From Rhizobium sp. G21 (GTDB lineage Bacteria; Pseudomonadota; Alphaproteobacteria; Rhizobiales; Rhizobiaceae): DNA of 64,000 nucleotides. Positions within the stretch are counted from its first letter, which is position 1, and each line of letters begins with the position of its first letter. A program made the translations under genes and the position numbers. Below, piece after piece: positions 8,574 through 18,041 of this stretch. The DNA lies in NCBI RefSeq assembly GCF_014158035.1, contig NZ_JACFXW010000004.1, forward strand, positions 1 to 64,000, read 5' to 3'. The notes beneath the pieces were generated by a model that saw nothing but the letters and a program-made list of their open reading frames with translations, was not told the DNA's origin and searched no databases.

Positions 8574-9791
8574 ATGACGCTGACACGAGACGCAATTGAT
8601 AAAAGACAGACCCCGCGCGGTCTTTCGGCGCTGGGCCCAACATTGTTTTCCTATGGCTTCAGGCCCTTTTTTCTGGGCGGAGCGATTTGGGCCTGCCTGA
8701 CCATGCTCCTCTGGATCGCCTCGCTGTCGTCAGGTCTGGAAATCGGCGGCGACTATGGCGCGCGCGCCTGGCATGCGCATGAAATGCTGTTCGGCTTCGG
8801 TTCGGCCATCGTCGCGGGCTTTCTTCTGACCGCCACGCCCAACTGGACGGGGCGGCTGCCGATTTCGGGTCCACCCTTGATGCTGCTCTTTCTTCTCTGG
8901 GCGATAGGCCGGCTCGCGCTTCTGTTTCCCGATGCGCTCGGCGTCATTCCATCCCTCGCCATCGAAGCCGCTTTCCTGCCGGTCATGACCATCGTCTGCG
9001 TCCGCGAAATCATCGCCGGCCGCAAATGGGCGGATCTCAAGGTCATGGCCGGACTTGGAGCCTTGGCGGTCGCCAATCTCTGCTTTCACTATGAAGTCAT
9101 CGCCGAAGGCGGTCCTGATCATGCCGCCCGGCTGGCGGTCTCCGCCTATCTGATAATGATCATCGTGGTGGGCGGCCGTATGCTGCCGAGCTTCACCCGC
9201 AACTGGCTGGCCAAAGCCGGCAGGACGAATTTTCCTGTTCCCTACAATCGCTATGACACGACCGTGATCCTCGCCTCGCTTCCCGCTCTGGCGCTCTGGA
9301 TCGCGCTGCCGGACGAGAGGATCACCGGCACCGCAGCGCTCGCGGCGTCAGCGCTTCACGCGGCCAGGCTTTTCCGCTGGAAAGGCTGGACCACAGGCCG
9401 GGAGCCGCTGGTGAGCGTGCTGCATCTCGCCTATTCCTTCATTCCGCTCGGCTTCCTGGCCATCGCCGCTGCGGCGTTCGATGTTCTCGACCCCATATCG
9501 AGCCTGCATGCGCTGACGGTGGGCGGCGTCGCGACGATGATGCTGGCGGTGATGACGCGCGCCACCCGCGGCCATACCGGCCGGGCGCTGACCGCCTCGC
9601 GCATGACCTGCATGAGCTACGCCGCCCTCTTCTCATGCGCGTTGATCCGCCCGCTCGCCGGTCTTTTCCCCGATCATCTGGCGCTGATCTATGCGGTAAC
9701 GGGGCTGCTGTGGATCGCCGGCTTCGGCCTTTATCTCCTGGAATATGGCCCGATGCTTGTCGCCCGCCGCCGGCAGCCGATAAGTGGCTGA
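8574..9791 (+). CDS. nnrS: NnrS family haem/copper membrane protein
   Basis: 405 residues, about twelve membrane helices. Typical NnrS features are FSYGFRPFFLGG near the N-terminus, ARAWHAHEMLFGF, VVGGRMLPSFTRNWL and a later VMTRATRGHTGR segment. NnrS is a haem- and copper-containing inner-membrane protein linked to NO stress during denitrification; it is under NnrR control in Rhodobacter. The ATG at 8574 has AGGAG 7 nt upstream; in-frame residues before it are not NnrS-like. It diverges from nirK. Confidence 0.93.
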   Translation: MTLTRDAIDKRQTPRGLSALGPTLFSYGFRPFFLGGAIWACLTMLLWIASLSSGLEIGGDYGARAWHAHEMLFGFGSAIVAGFLLTATPNWTGRLPISGPPLMLLFLLWAIGRLALLFPDALGVIPSLAIEAAFLPVMTIVCVREIIAGRKWADLKVMAGLGALAVANLCFHYEVIAEGGPDHAARLAVSAYLIMIIVVGGRMLPSFTRNWLAKAGRTNFPVPYNRYDTTVILASLPALALWIALPDERITGTAALAASALHAARLFRWKGWTTGREPLVSVLHLAYSFIPLGFLAIAAAAFDVLDPISSLHALTVGGVATMMLAVMTRATRGHTGRALTASRMTCMSYAALFSCALIRPLAGLFPDHLALIYAVTGLLWIAGFGLYLLEYGPMLVARRRQPISG

Positions 9792-9801
9792 CGGGACATG
9801 T

Positions 9802-9841
9802 AAAAAGCCGGGGGAACCGATCTGGCTCCTCCCGGCTTTTT
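9802..9841. terminator. Bidirectional intrinsic terminator
   Basis: An inverted repeat AAAAAGCCGGG ... CCCGGCTTTTT (11-bp stem) between the converging nnrS and DUF59 genes. It has T runs on both strands, so it can end transcription from both sides. Confidence 0.9.
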
Positions 9842-9853
9842 CTTTGCCTTGGG

Positions 9854-10135
9854 TCAGACGCGCATGCGGTCCGGCGTCCAAGGCGGATCATAGGTCAGTT
9901 CGACCTCGACGGAGGCGGCCAGACCCGACGCCAGCGCCCTCTCCCTGACCGCTTCGACCAGAAGACCCGTCGCAGGACAGCCGCGCGTCGTCGTGGTCAT
10001 GACGATGCGGAGCCCGCCTTGCGCTGTGGTTTCGGCGCCATAGATCAAGCCGATGTCGACGACGCTCAGGCCGAGCTCGGGATCGATGACTTCTGAGAGC
10101 GCTGCGGCCATGTCGGGAGCGAGATCGGCGGTCAT
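9854..10135 (-). CDS. DUF59 (MIP18-like) metal-sulfur assembly family protein
   Basis: 93 residues of the DUF59/MIP18 family. Recognisable are LSEVIDPELGLSVVDIGLIY, a MTTTTRGCPATGLL loop with the conserved Cys, and the VELTYDPPWTPDRM end. Family members take part in Fe-S cluster assembly or insertion. I chose the ATG at 10135 because it overlaps the stop of the upstream DUF2249 gene as ATGA, which suggests coupled translation. Inference: it helps mature the Fe-S or metal proteins of the denitrification cluster. Confidence 0.82.
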   Translation of the reverse strand: MTADLAPDMAAALSEVIDPELGLSVVDIGLIYGAETTAQGGLRIVMTTTTRGCPATGLLVEAVRERALASGLAASVEVELTYDPPWTPDRMRV

Positions 10136-10647
10136 GCCGCCGTCTCGCCGCGCCGGATCATGACCCGGAAGGCTTCGCCCGATTTGTCGTAATTGCCGAC
10201 CCATTGATGGCCGCGCTTGACCAGTTCGGGATAGAGCAGGATTGGCTCTCTGCCGAGCGCTGCGAACAACACCGCGCCTTTGGGCAGCGTTTCCAGCGTC
10301 TGGAGAATGCGCAGCATCGGCTGCGGCGGGTCGAGATCGGTCAGGTCGAGCTCCACGGCCGGATCCGGCCAGGCATCGGCGCCGTCGGCGTCGTCGTCAG
10401 AGGCGCGCACGGCGATGGTTTCCGGAAGGAAGCGGACTTCGAAATCGCCGTCCTCCAGCTCCAGCACTTCGTGGCGGAAGCCTTTGCGCGCCATCACTGA
10501 AAACAGCGGCTGCGGCTTGAATGGCGCGATCAGCCTCAGCCCCTGATCGGGGCCGAGAGCATTGACGCTCGCCATGATCTCGGCGAAGGGCTCGACGCCC
10601 GCCTTGAGGATCGGCCTCACATCGAGGTCCTTGTACTCCACGGCCAT
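10132..10647 (-). CDS. DUF2249 domain protein (two-domain)
   Basis: 171 residues with two TusA/SirA-like DUF2249 units: DVRPILKAGVEPFAEIM through GFRHEVLELEDGDFEV, and LDLTDLDPPQPMLRILQTL through RGHQWVGNYDKSGEAFRV. DUF2249 proteins are common in denitrification and NO-detoxification gene clusters; function not established. AAGGAGAT lies before the ATG. It overlaps the DUF59 gene (ATGA) and begins 11 bp after the membrane-protein gene, forming one operon with 12015-12284. Confidence 0.82.
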   Translation of the reverse strand: MAVEYKDLDVRPILKAGVEPFAEIMASVNALGPDQGLRLIAPFKPQPLFSVMARKGFRHEVLELEDGDFEVRFLPETIAVRASDDDADGADAWPDPAVELDLTDLDPPQPMLRILQTLETLPKGAVLFAALGREPILLYPELVKRGHQWVGNYDKSGEAFRVMIRRGETAA

Positions 10648-10658
10648 GATGATCTCCT

Positions 10659-12005
10659 TCAATTCGGATTGGCTGTTACGAGATGCGGGCGCACTGCGCC
10701 CGAGGGAAGCCGCACGGGCTCGGGCGCGTAACTCAGGCGCCGGGCGCGGAAGAATTCCAGCCCAAGCCCCGCCACCGTCGCAAACTGCGCCCAGGCGGCG
10801 AGCCGGAACCAGAAATCGGGCCCCAAGAGCAGGCATAGACCGCCGGCGATGACCGCGACATGATACAGCGCAAAGTGCATCCGCGCCCTCCGCTCCCGGA
10901 CGAGATCCTGCACGCGCGGCACGGCGCTGCGGCCCATCACCGGCCCATAGGCTTCGAGCCAGGTCAGGAACGGCACGATCTTGTAGAGTTGCGCGAGGCC
11001 GAGGCCGGAAAGCCAACCCATGGCGAGGCTATAGACGCCGGCTTCAAGCAGCGGCGCAGTGGTCGTGATCGTTTGCGACAATAGGATCAGCACGAGACCA
11101 GCAGGCAGATGCAGTACGGCGGCAAGACCGGCGAGCGTGTTGAGCTCCAGCGCCTTGCGGCGGCGAGCGCGGGTCATGGCGACGAGATCGGCAAGATAAC
11201 AGGCAAGCGCCAGGGAGAATAAAAGCGTAGCCGCAAAGAAAGCGAACGGCTGAAGCGGCGGAAGCAAGCCATCCGCCACGGCGCCGCCCCAGAGACACAT
11301 AAGACCGGCAAAGGCCAGGACGCTTAGCAACCGTCCGAAGCGGCTCTTTTCCTGCGCCAGCATGAACATCGAGAACAGCCGATAGCTCACGCCGATCGCG
11401 GTGAGCGTCATCCAGCCGACAAGACCCGAAAAGGCATGCGCGGTAAGACCATAGGCGAGGAAGGCCTCCGCCCAATCAGGGATGAAGACGCCGGACAGCA
11501 GCGTGGAAAAAGTGAGCCCGAGACCAGCGGTCGCAGCCAGCGCCACGAGCCCGAGAAGCACAAGCCGTCCCGGCGGATCGCACTCCTGCCGCGCCCAAAG
11601 TGTGGCGGCGATCGAGACGATCTGGGCGCCGAAGCCCAGAAACAGCAGCAACCCGCCGAGCGGCAGGACGTGGAGATTGATCTCCAGTCGTCCTCCCAGC
11701 GACAGAAAGCCAGTAAGAAGCAGAAGCAGGCCGAGAACGAGCATTAGAAGCGCCGGCGCGGCGACCCAGGCACAGCGCGGCGCCGCGGCCGCCAAGACAG
11801 GAGCAAATTGCAAGAGCGCGCCGAGAAACAAAAGGCCCAGCCAACCGATCGCGATGAGATGCACGAGGACGAGCGTGTCGGGAGCTCCCGCATCGGCGGA
11901 CGGATAGCCGAAGCCGAAGCCCATCAGCGCAAGCCCTGACAACAGGCAGGCAAGAGCGACCGCGAAATAGCTCATGGTCCAGCGCGACAAGGGAGCTCCC
12001 GGCAT
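10659..12005 (-). CDS. Polytopic membrane protein of the denitrification cluster (about 12 TM)
   Basis: 448 residues, almost entirely hydrophobic helices joined by short loops. Histidines sit in or near helices (LVLVHLIAIGWLG, INLHVLPLGG, TAHAFSGLVGWM, VLHLPAGL, MHFALYHVAVI), which recalls haem-copper-oxidase-like or NnrS-like membrane proteins. I cannot assign a known family with confidence. Its place between two DUF2249 genes in an NnrR-linked operon suggests a role in NO or nitrite metabolism or in metal/haem handling. It starts 9 bp after the upstream DUF2249 gene. Confidence 0.75.
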   Translation of the reverse strand: MPGAPLSRWTMSYFAVALACLLSGLALMGFGFGYPSADAGAPDTLVLVHLIAIGWLGLLFLGALLQFAPVLAAAAPRCAWVAAPALLMLVLGLLLLLTGFLSLGGRLEINLHVLPLGGLLLFLGFGAQIVSIAATLWARQECDPPGRLVLLGLVALAATAGLGLTFSTLLSGVFIPDWAEAFLAYGLTAHAFSGLVGWMTLTAIGVSYRLFSMFMLAQEKSRFGRLLSVLAFAGLMCLWGGAVADGLLPPLQPFAFFAATLLFSLALACYLADLVAMTRARRRKALELNTLAGLAAVLHLPAGLVLILLSQTITTTAPLLEAGVYSLAMGWLSGLGLAQLYKIVPFLTWLEAYGPVMGRSAVPRVQDLVRERRARMHFALYHVAVIAGGLCLLLGPDFWFRLAAWAQFATVAGLGLEFFRARRLSYAPEPVRLPSGAVRPHLVTANPN

Positions 12006-12014
12006 GATCGGTCC

Positions 12015-12284
12015 TCAGTGACCGCCGCAGCAGCAGTCGCAGCCGCCGCCTTCGGCGCGGGTGATCAGCACTTTCCAGACCTCGGGACCTTCTTCGACAT
12101 AGTCCCAGCCGAATTCGTCGGGAAAGCGGGTCATGATCTGGTGATGCAGCGGCCGTGGATCATGGTCGCTGGTTACCTGCATGGCGCGTCCCGGCTCGAG
12201 CTGGGCGAGCATGCCGAAAATGGAGGGATGGCGTTGGCTGGGCGGGATCACCCGCACGTCGATTTCTGGAATGGCGCTCGACAT
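12015..12284 (-). CDS. Small DUF2249 protein with Cys-rich tail
   Basis: 89 residues. One DUF2249 domain (EIDVRVIPPSQRHPSIF, PRPLHHQIMTRFP, WKVLITR) ends in CDCCCGGH, a cluster of four cysteines and a histidine that could bind metal. First gene of the minus-strand operon 12284-9854, starting about 80 bp from a perfectly palindromic TTG-N8-CAA box (12365). Confidence 0.82.
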   Translation of the reverse strand: MSSAIPEIDVRVIPPSQRHPSIFGMLAQLEPGRAMQVTSDHDPRPLHHQIMTRFPDEFGWDYVEEGPEVWKVLITRAEGGGCDCCCGGH

Positions 12285-12364
12285 ATCGTCTCCGCTTCAA
12301 TGTTGCTGTCGCGCCGGGTTTTCGCCCGACAACGATTGGATAGGCTGAAGCAGCCTCGCACACC

Positions 12365-12378
12365 TTGTTCCGGAACAA
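12365..12378. promoter_or_regulatory. NnrR/FNR-type box between the DUF2249 operon and hemN
   Basis: TTGTTCCGGAACAA, a perfect palindrome of the form TTG-N8-CAA. Its centre is about 87 bp from the DUF2249 start and 101 bp from the hemN start, so it may act on both divergent units. The best dyad of the five. Confidence 0.72.
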
Positions 12379-12472
12379 ACTGCTTGCATTTCGTCAGGCC
12401 GGCTTGCGTTGGGGCAAAGAAGGCGGCGCAGGAAACGCTTAGGCCTCGGGCAGCAAAACCAGAGGAAACGCC

Positions 12473-13821
12473 ATGTCCGACGCCGTCATCGCCCGTTATG
12501 GAGAGGCGCGCCTGCCGCGCTACACCAGCTATCCCACCGCGCCGAAATTCGCCGATGCGATCGGCCCTGCAGACTATGCCGAATGGCTGAAGGGCGCGCG
12601 GGGAGGCCAGACATCGCTCTATCTGCACATCCCTTTCTGTCGGTCGATGTGCTGGTATTGCGGCTGCCACACCACGATCACCGAGCGCGACCAGCCGATC
12701 GTCGATTATCTCGATGCGCTGACGCGGGAAATCGACTTGGTCTCGCGGCTGACAGAGGGCGATCTCGATGTCCGCGAGATCCATTTCGGCGGCGGTACGC
12801 CCACCATCATCAAGCCCGAAGAATTCATCGGCCTGATGACGCGGCTGCGTGGCAGCTTTGGCGTTCACAGCCACGCCAATGTATCGGTGGAGATCGACCC
12901 GCGCCGGCTCACCCGGGAGATGACGCAAGCTTTAGGGGAAGCCGGCGTCACCCGTGCGAGCCTGGGCGTGCAGAGTTTCGATCCGCGCGTCCAGAAAGCC
13001 ATCAACCGCATCCAGTCGGAAGAGGAGACGGCGCAAGCGGCCGAGGGCTTGAGGGCGAATGGCGTCGGCAGCATCAATTTCGACCTGATCTACGGCCTGC
13101 CGCACCAGACCCTGCGCTCCTGCGAAGAGACCGCCCGCGCCTGCGTGGCGATGCGGCCGGAGCGGCTGGCCGTGTTCGGCTATGCGCATGTGCCGAGCTT
13201 CAAGAAGCACCAGCGGTTGATCGATGAGGCTGCCCTCCCCGACGCCGCCGCCCGCCATGAGCAGGCCGAAGCCATCGCCGAGACGCTCGAAGCCGGCGGC
13301 TATCGCCGCATCGGCCTCGACCATTTCGCCCTGCCCGAAGACGATTTGGCGAAAGCCGCCGACGGCGGCCTGCTGCGCCGCAATTTCCAGGGTTATACGA
13401 CGGACAGCTGCGACGCTTTGATCGGCTTCGGCGCTTCATCCATCGGTCGGCTCGCCGAGGGATATGTGCAAAACGCAACGCCGCCGGGCGTCTATGCCCG
13501 CGAGGTCATGGCAGGCCGCCTGCCCACGGCAAAGGCTATCGCCTCACCGCCGAAGACCGGCTGCGGGCGCATGTGATCGAGCGGCTGATGTGCGATTTCG
13601 CGGCTGATGTCGCAGCAATCTCCGTCTTTCACGGTTTTGAGCCCGACATGCTGTTGAGCGGCAACGCCGCGCTGACTGCTCTGGCCGAAGACGGGATCGC
13701 GACGATCGCCAATGGAGTCGTTCGGGTCGATGCGTCCAAGCGTTTTCTGATCCGCGCCGTGGCGGCCGCTTTCGACGCCTATCTCAGTGATCTCGGGCGC
13801 ACCTTCAGCAAGGCGGCGTAA
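12473..13821 (+). CDS. hemN: Oxygen-independent coproporphyrinogen III oxidase HemN (frameshifted)
   Basis: Restored length 449 residues. A radical-SAM enzyme that decarboxylates coproporphyrinogen III without oxygen for anaerobic haem synthesis. The cluster motif is HIPFCRSMCWYCGCHT (C-x3-C-x2-C), preceded by the family's YTSYPTAPKF start, with GGGTPT and EIDPR downstream. The frame breaks at the GG of 13534-13535: one added G joins AGRLPTAK to GYRLTAEDRLRAHVIERLMCDF in the C-terminal HemN domain. It is divergent from the DUF2249 operon across an NnrR-type box, which makes sense because NO reductase needs haem under low oxygen. Confidence 0.9.
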
Positions 13822-13848
13822 AGCAGGAACAACATTCCTCACGCGCAT

Positions 13849-13888
13849 AAAAAGACCTGGCCGAGACCAGCTCCGCCGGGTCTTTTTT
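13849..13888. terminator. Bidirectional intrinsic terminator between hemN and norD
   Basis: AAAAAGACCTGG ... CCGGGTCTTTTTT inverted repeat between two converging genes, with T runs on both strands. Confidence 0.88.
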
Positions 13889-13902
13889 CGTCGACCTGTC
13901 TG

Positions 13903-15798
13903 TCAGCGAGTCAGGCCGCGATAGATGGCGGGCAGCGCCCGCGGCAGTTTACCGATATCGCCGACCACGGTGAAGCCATGACGGCCGAACATGACGGGCA
14001 GATAGGATTGCGCCTCCCTGTCGACGGTGACGGCGAAGACGGCCGCGCCGCTGCGGCGCGCCTCCGCCACTGCCTTGCGCGAGTCCTCCAGCGCGAAACG
14101 GCCTTCATAGTGATCGATATCGTTGGGTTTACCGTCCGTCAGCACCAGCAGCAGCTTGCGCCGATTGGGCTGCTTTGCGAGCTCCGCCGACGCATGCCGG
14201 ATCGCCGCGCCCATACGGGTGTAATAGCCGGGCTTGAGACCTGCGATGCGCCGCTCGATCCGGTCACTCATCGGCTCGCCGAAGGCCTTCACCGTTTCGA
14301 TCCGCACCCAGGCGCGACGGCGCGAGGTGAAGGTGAGGACGGAATGGTTGACCCCGCAGGCCGACAAGCCATGGGCCAGCGCGGCGAGCGCCTCCTTTTC
14401 GACGTCCAGCACACGATGATCGTCATGCCAGGCGTCTGTCGAGAGGGAGACATCGACGAGAATGGTCACCGCGAGATCCTGGCCTTGCGGGCGCGAGAGA
14501 AGATGGATGCGGTCGCTGCCCTCGCCGCCGGCGGCGAGGTCCGTCTGCCGACGCACCAGCGCGTCGAGATCGAGTTCGGCTCCATCGAGCTGCGCCTTGA
14601 GCGTCTCGTTTTTGGGCCGGAGCATTTCGAACTGCCGCCGCACCTTACGGGTATGGGCGCGCGTCTCCTCGGTGGACAAGACGCTCGTCTCCGCTTCGCT
14701 CGCGGCAGCGGTGACGACCCGGCAATAAGAGGGCATATAGGCGCCGGTCCGGTAGTTCCATTCGGGATAGCTGATATCCGCCTCGATGGCTGCGGGATCG
14801 ACCGCTTCAGGCGGCAGGTCGAGATCGAAGCGGAATTTGGAGGACGGCCGTTCCTTGCGCCGGCCCAGTGTAATCTCGTCGAGGTCGTGGGCCGCATCGC
14901 GATCGGCCTCGTCATTGTCGTCGGTGGGACGGTCGACATTGACCATCTCGGCCATCGCCAGGATCTTCTCAAAACGGTTGAGGATGAAGGGCGAGCGGTC
15001 GCTGGCGCCGCGCTCGGTTTCGCGATCGGCGCGGTAGCGGCCGGCGGAGCCCAGACCGTCGCCAATCGTCGCCGTGTCCTCGTCGGCCTCGGAGTCGCTA
15101 GACGCCTCGGCGCGTGGCTCATAGCGCGGCCAGAGCGGTATCGGCATCAGCGGCTGATAGCCTGCCGGCGCGCTGCATGGAAAGATCGACGGCGGACAAT
15201 CGATCGGCAGACCCGCGCCGGCCTTGAGCATGGCGAGCGCCTCGTTCTCCACCAATTGCTCCACCGGCGGCAGCACGCCGCGCCGGCGGCCAGCGAGCAT
15301 GCCGCGGCAGAGCGCGGCGTAGCGGGACGCCAGTCCCGGAAAGGCCTGCAGCGTCCGCCGCGTCGCGCGCTTGGACGCGTCCAGCGCAGCGACATCAGCG
15401 TTCAGCGCGTCTTTCGCATCGGTGGCGGTCAGCTCCATCTGCGCCATATAGGCAGCAAGCCAGATATAGAGATCACGATTGAGCGCTGCTTCTGGGAAGA
15501 GATCGATCACCGGCGGCAGTTGCACAGCGCCGCGATCGCGCGCCGCCGGCGCGGTCTTTTCCTCCCCCAGCCCCACCAGTTGGCGGAGGCGCAGCCGGTG
15601 GCCGCTGGCTCTGACATGGGCGGGCCCGAGCTGGGCTGCAGGCTCGCCGCCGAAGCCGCGAAAGCAGGTCGTCAATACCGGCTTGACGTCATCGAAGCTG
15701 ACGGCGGCCTGCGAATAGCGCGGCATGCTGGAGGTAGAGCCCACCAGCCGGTGCCAGACTTTGCCGACGCTCTCCTCGAGTTCCAGGAATTCGAACAT
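13903..15798 (-). CDS. norD: Nitric oxide reductase activation protein NorD (VWA domain)
   Basis: 631 residues. A long N-terminal region is followed by a C-terminal von Willebrand A domain with the MIDAS motif DVSLSTDAW and KLLLVLTDGKPNDIDHYEG, as in NorD. NorD works with the AAA+ protein NorQ to activate or insert metal (FeB) into the NorCB nitric oxide reductase. The gene follows norQ by 7 bp on the same strand. Length is normal for the family. An acidic linker (SDSEADEDTA) separates the two halves. Confidence 0.92.
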   Translation of the reverse strand: MFEFLELEESVGKVWHRLVGSTSSMPRYSQAAVSFDDVKPVLTTCFRGFGGEPAAQLGPAHVRASGHRLRLRQLVGLGEEKTAPAARDRGAVQLPPVIDLFPEAALNRDLYIWLAAYMAQMELTATDAKDALNADVAALDASKRATRRTLQAFPGLASRYAALCRGMLAGRRRGVLPPVEQLVENEALAMLKAGAGLPIDCPPSIFPCSAPAGYQPLMPIPLWPRYEPRAEASSDSEADEDTATIGDGLGSAGRYRADRETERGASDRSPFILNRFEKILAMAEMVNVDRPTDDNDEADRDAAHDLDEITLGRRKERPSSKFRFDLDLPPEAVDPAAIEADISYPEWNYRTGAYMPSYCRVVTAAASEAETSVLSTEETRAHTRKVRRQFEMLRPKNETLKAQLDGAELDLDALVRRQTDLAAGGEGSDRIHLLSRPQGQDLAVTILVDVSLSTDAWHDDHRVLDVEKEALAALAHGLSACGVNHSVLTFTSRRRAWVRIETVKAFGEPMSDRIERRIAGLKPGYYTRMGAAIRHASAELAKQPNRRKLLLVLTDGKPNDIDHYEGRFALEDSRKAVAEARRSGAAVFAVTVDREAQSYLPVMFGRHGFTVVGDIGKLPRALPAIYRGLTR

Positions 15799-15805
15799 GG
15801 CGGCC

Positions 15806-16618
15806 TCAGGCGATGATGGCGGCGGCGACTTCGGTCAGTGCGGCCTTGACGTCGGCGTCGTCGCTCAGCGGCTCGATGATGGCGGCGCGGATCGCATCCT
15901 TCCGGTCCATGCCGCTGTCGATGAGGGCGGCGCAATAGACGAGCAACCGGGTCGACACGCCCTCCTCGATGTCTGCGCCCTTCAACTTGCGCAGCCGGCT
16001 CGCCAGTTCCACCAGGGGAGCGACGCGGGCTTCGTCCAGCCCGCTTTCGATCGAGACGATGGCGATCTCCTGCTTCTTGGGCAGGAAGTCGAATTCGATC
16101 GAGACGAAACGCTGTTTGGTCGAGGGTTTCAGCGCCTTCAGGATAGTCTGATAGCCGGGATTGTAGGAGACAACCAACATGAAGCCCGCCGGCGCGGCGA
16201 GCGTTTCGCCGGTCCGTTCGAGCGGCAGGATGCGGCGGTCGTCGGTCAAGGGATGCAGCACCACGGCGACATCCTTGCGCGCTTCGACGATCTCGTCGAG
16301 ATAGCAGATCCCGCCGTCGCGCACGGCGCGGGTCAGAGGCCCGTCGACCCAGACGGTGTCGCCGCCCTTGAGCAGATAACGCCCGGTCAGATCGGCGGCG
16401 GCGAGATCGTCGTGGCAGGACACGGTGGAGAGCGGCAGTCCCAGCCGCGCCGCCATATGGCTGACGAACCGGGTCTTGCCGCAGCCGGTCGGCCCCTTGA
16501 GGAGCAGAGGCAATTGACGGGTCCAGGCGGATTCGAAAAGCTCGCATTCACGGCCGCTCGGGATGTAGGGCGGGATTTCGATGCTTGCGCGTTCGCGCGC
16601 GGTCGAGAGCATGTTCAT
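15806..16618 (-). CDS. norQ: NorQ, MoxR-type AAA+ ATPase
   Basis: 270 residues. Walker A GPTGCGKT (about residues 42-49) and Walker B GGICYLDEI are clear, with a sensor-like VVSYNPGYQ. NorQ-type ATPases form a ring that acts with NorD to mature NO reductase. It lies between norB (58 bp upstream) and norD in the usual norCBQD order. Confidence 0.94.
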   Translation of the reverse strand: MNMLSTARERASIEIPPYIPSGRECELFESAWTRQLPLLLKGPTGCGKTRFVSHMAARLGLPLSTVSCHDDLAAADLTGRYLLKGGDTVWVDGPLTRAVRDGGICYLDEIVEARKDVAVVLHPLTDDRRILPLERTGETLAAPAGFMLVVSYNPGYQTILKALKPSTKQRFVSIEFDFLPKKQEIAIVSIESGLDEARVAPLVELASRLRKLKGADIEEGVSTRLLVYCAALIDSGMDRKDAIRAAIIEPLSDDADVKAALTEVAAAIIA

Positions 16619-16676
16619 GACGTCACTCCGGAATGGGAAGTAAAGCGGCCCCGCCCGAGGCGAGGCCGAAGGAAGG

Positions 16677-18020
16677 TCATTCAGCCGCCTGGAGGCTCGC
16701 TGCGCGGGTCTCGCGTTCGCGTCCCGGCACGAACAGAGCCCAGAGGAACATGACGGCCGAGATCAGCACGAAGACGCCCGAGCCAAGCCGGATCCAGTAG
16801 AACAGCGCCAGCTGGTCCTGCACATCCATGTAGCTTTCGCCGAGAACCCGTTGCAAATGCACCTGCAGCACGCCGGCGAAGGTCAGCGCGAAGGTCATCA
16901 CCGACATGGCCGAGCACATGATCCAGAAGCTGATCATCGACAGCATCTGGTTATAGGGCGCCCGTCCCCGGAGTTCCGGCACGGCATAGGCCATCATGGC
17001 GAGGTTCAGCATTACATAGGCGCCGAAGAAGGCGAGATGACCATGCGCGGCGGTGACCTGTGTGCCGTGGGTGTAATAGTTCACCGAGGACAGCGTATGA
17101 AGGAAGCCCCAGACGCCGGCGCCGAAAAAGGCCATGACCGAGCAGCCGAGCGACCAGAGAATGGCGGCGCGGTTGGGATGCTTGCGGCCGGCCTTCCAGG
17201 TCATCACGAAGGTGAAGACGACCATGGTGAAGAAGGGCGCGACCTCGAGCGTCGAGAAGATCGATCCGATCCACTGCCAGTAGCCGGGCGCGCCGATCCA
17301 ATAGAAGTGATGACCGGTGCCGAGAATGCCCGAGAACAGCGCGAGCCCGACGATCACATAGAGCCACTTCTCGACAACTTCGCGGTCGATGCCGTTGAGC
17401 TTGATCATCAGGAATGCCAGGACGGAGGCCATGATCAGCTCCCACACGCCCTCCACCCAGAGATGGACGACGAACCACCAATACATCTTGTCGAGCGCGA
17501 GATTGGCGGGATTGAAAAAGGCGAACAGGAAGAAGATCGCCACGCCCCAGAGCCCAAAGATCAGGATATTGGTGACCACGGTCTTGCGGCCCTTGAGCAC
17601 CGTTAGCGTGACGTTGAACAGAAACATCAGCGCGACGACGACGATGCCGACTTTGATGGCGAAGGGCTGTTCGAGGAATTCGCGGCCCTCATGGATGTGG
17701 AAGAGATAGCCGACCACGGCGACCGCGGCAGCGACGAGGAACAGCCAGAACTGCACGACCGCGATGCGGGTGCTGTAAAGCTCCGTCTCCGCCTCTTCCG
17801 GCAGCAGGAAATAGGTGGAGCCCATGAAGCCCATCAACAGCCAGACGATCAGCGCATTGGTGTGGATCATGCGCACGATGTTGAACGGCAGGAGCTCCGA
17901 CAGCGTGTTGGGCAGGACATAGATCGTTCCGGCGAGCACGCCGAACAGGATCTGGGCGAGGAAGAGGCCGAGCGCGCCGTAGAAATACAGCATGGCGACC
18001 TTCTGGGTCTGATATTTCAT
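16677..18020 (-). CDS. norB: Nitric oxide reductase catalytic subunit NorB
   Basis: 447 residues, about twelve membrane helices, haem-copper-oxidase superfamily. Likely ligands: H53 (MIHTNAL) and H328 for low-spin haem b, H326 for haem b3, and H186, H237, H238 (VVHLWVEGVWE, GTGHHFYW) for the non-haem FeB. The glutamates after H186 are the conserved NOR acidic residues. It reduces 2 NO to N2O with electrons from NorC. norC lies 21 bp upstream. Confidence 0.97.
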   Translation of the reverse strand: MKYQTQKVAMLYFYGALGLFLAQILFGVLAGTIYVLPNTLSELLPFNIVRMIHTNALIVWLLMGFMGSTYFLLPEEAETELYSTRIAVVQFWLFLVAAAVAVVGYLFHIHEGREFLEQPFAIKVGIVVVALMFLFNVTLTVLKGRKTVVTNILIFGLWGVAIFFLFAFFNPANLALDKMYWWFVVHLWVEGVWELIMASVLAFLMIKLNGIDREVVEKWLYVIVGLALFSGILGTGHHFYWIGAPGYWQWIGSIFSTLEVAPFFTMVVFTFVMTWKAGRKHPNRAAILWSLGCSVMAFFGAGVWGFLHTLSSVNYYTHGTQVTAAHGHLAFFGAYVMLNLAMMAYAVPELRGRAPYNQMLSMISFWIMCSAMSVMTFALTFAGVLQVHLQRVLGESYMDVQDQLALFYWIRLGSGVFVLISAVMFLWALFVPGRERETRAASLQAAE

Positions 18021-18041
18021 GATGATGCTCCTTCCCGTCTC

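Noticed and set aside
13978..15816. A 612-codon open frame on the plus strand opposite norD
   Set aside because: Antisense shadow; the norD product on the other strand has a clear VWA domain.
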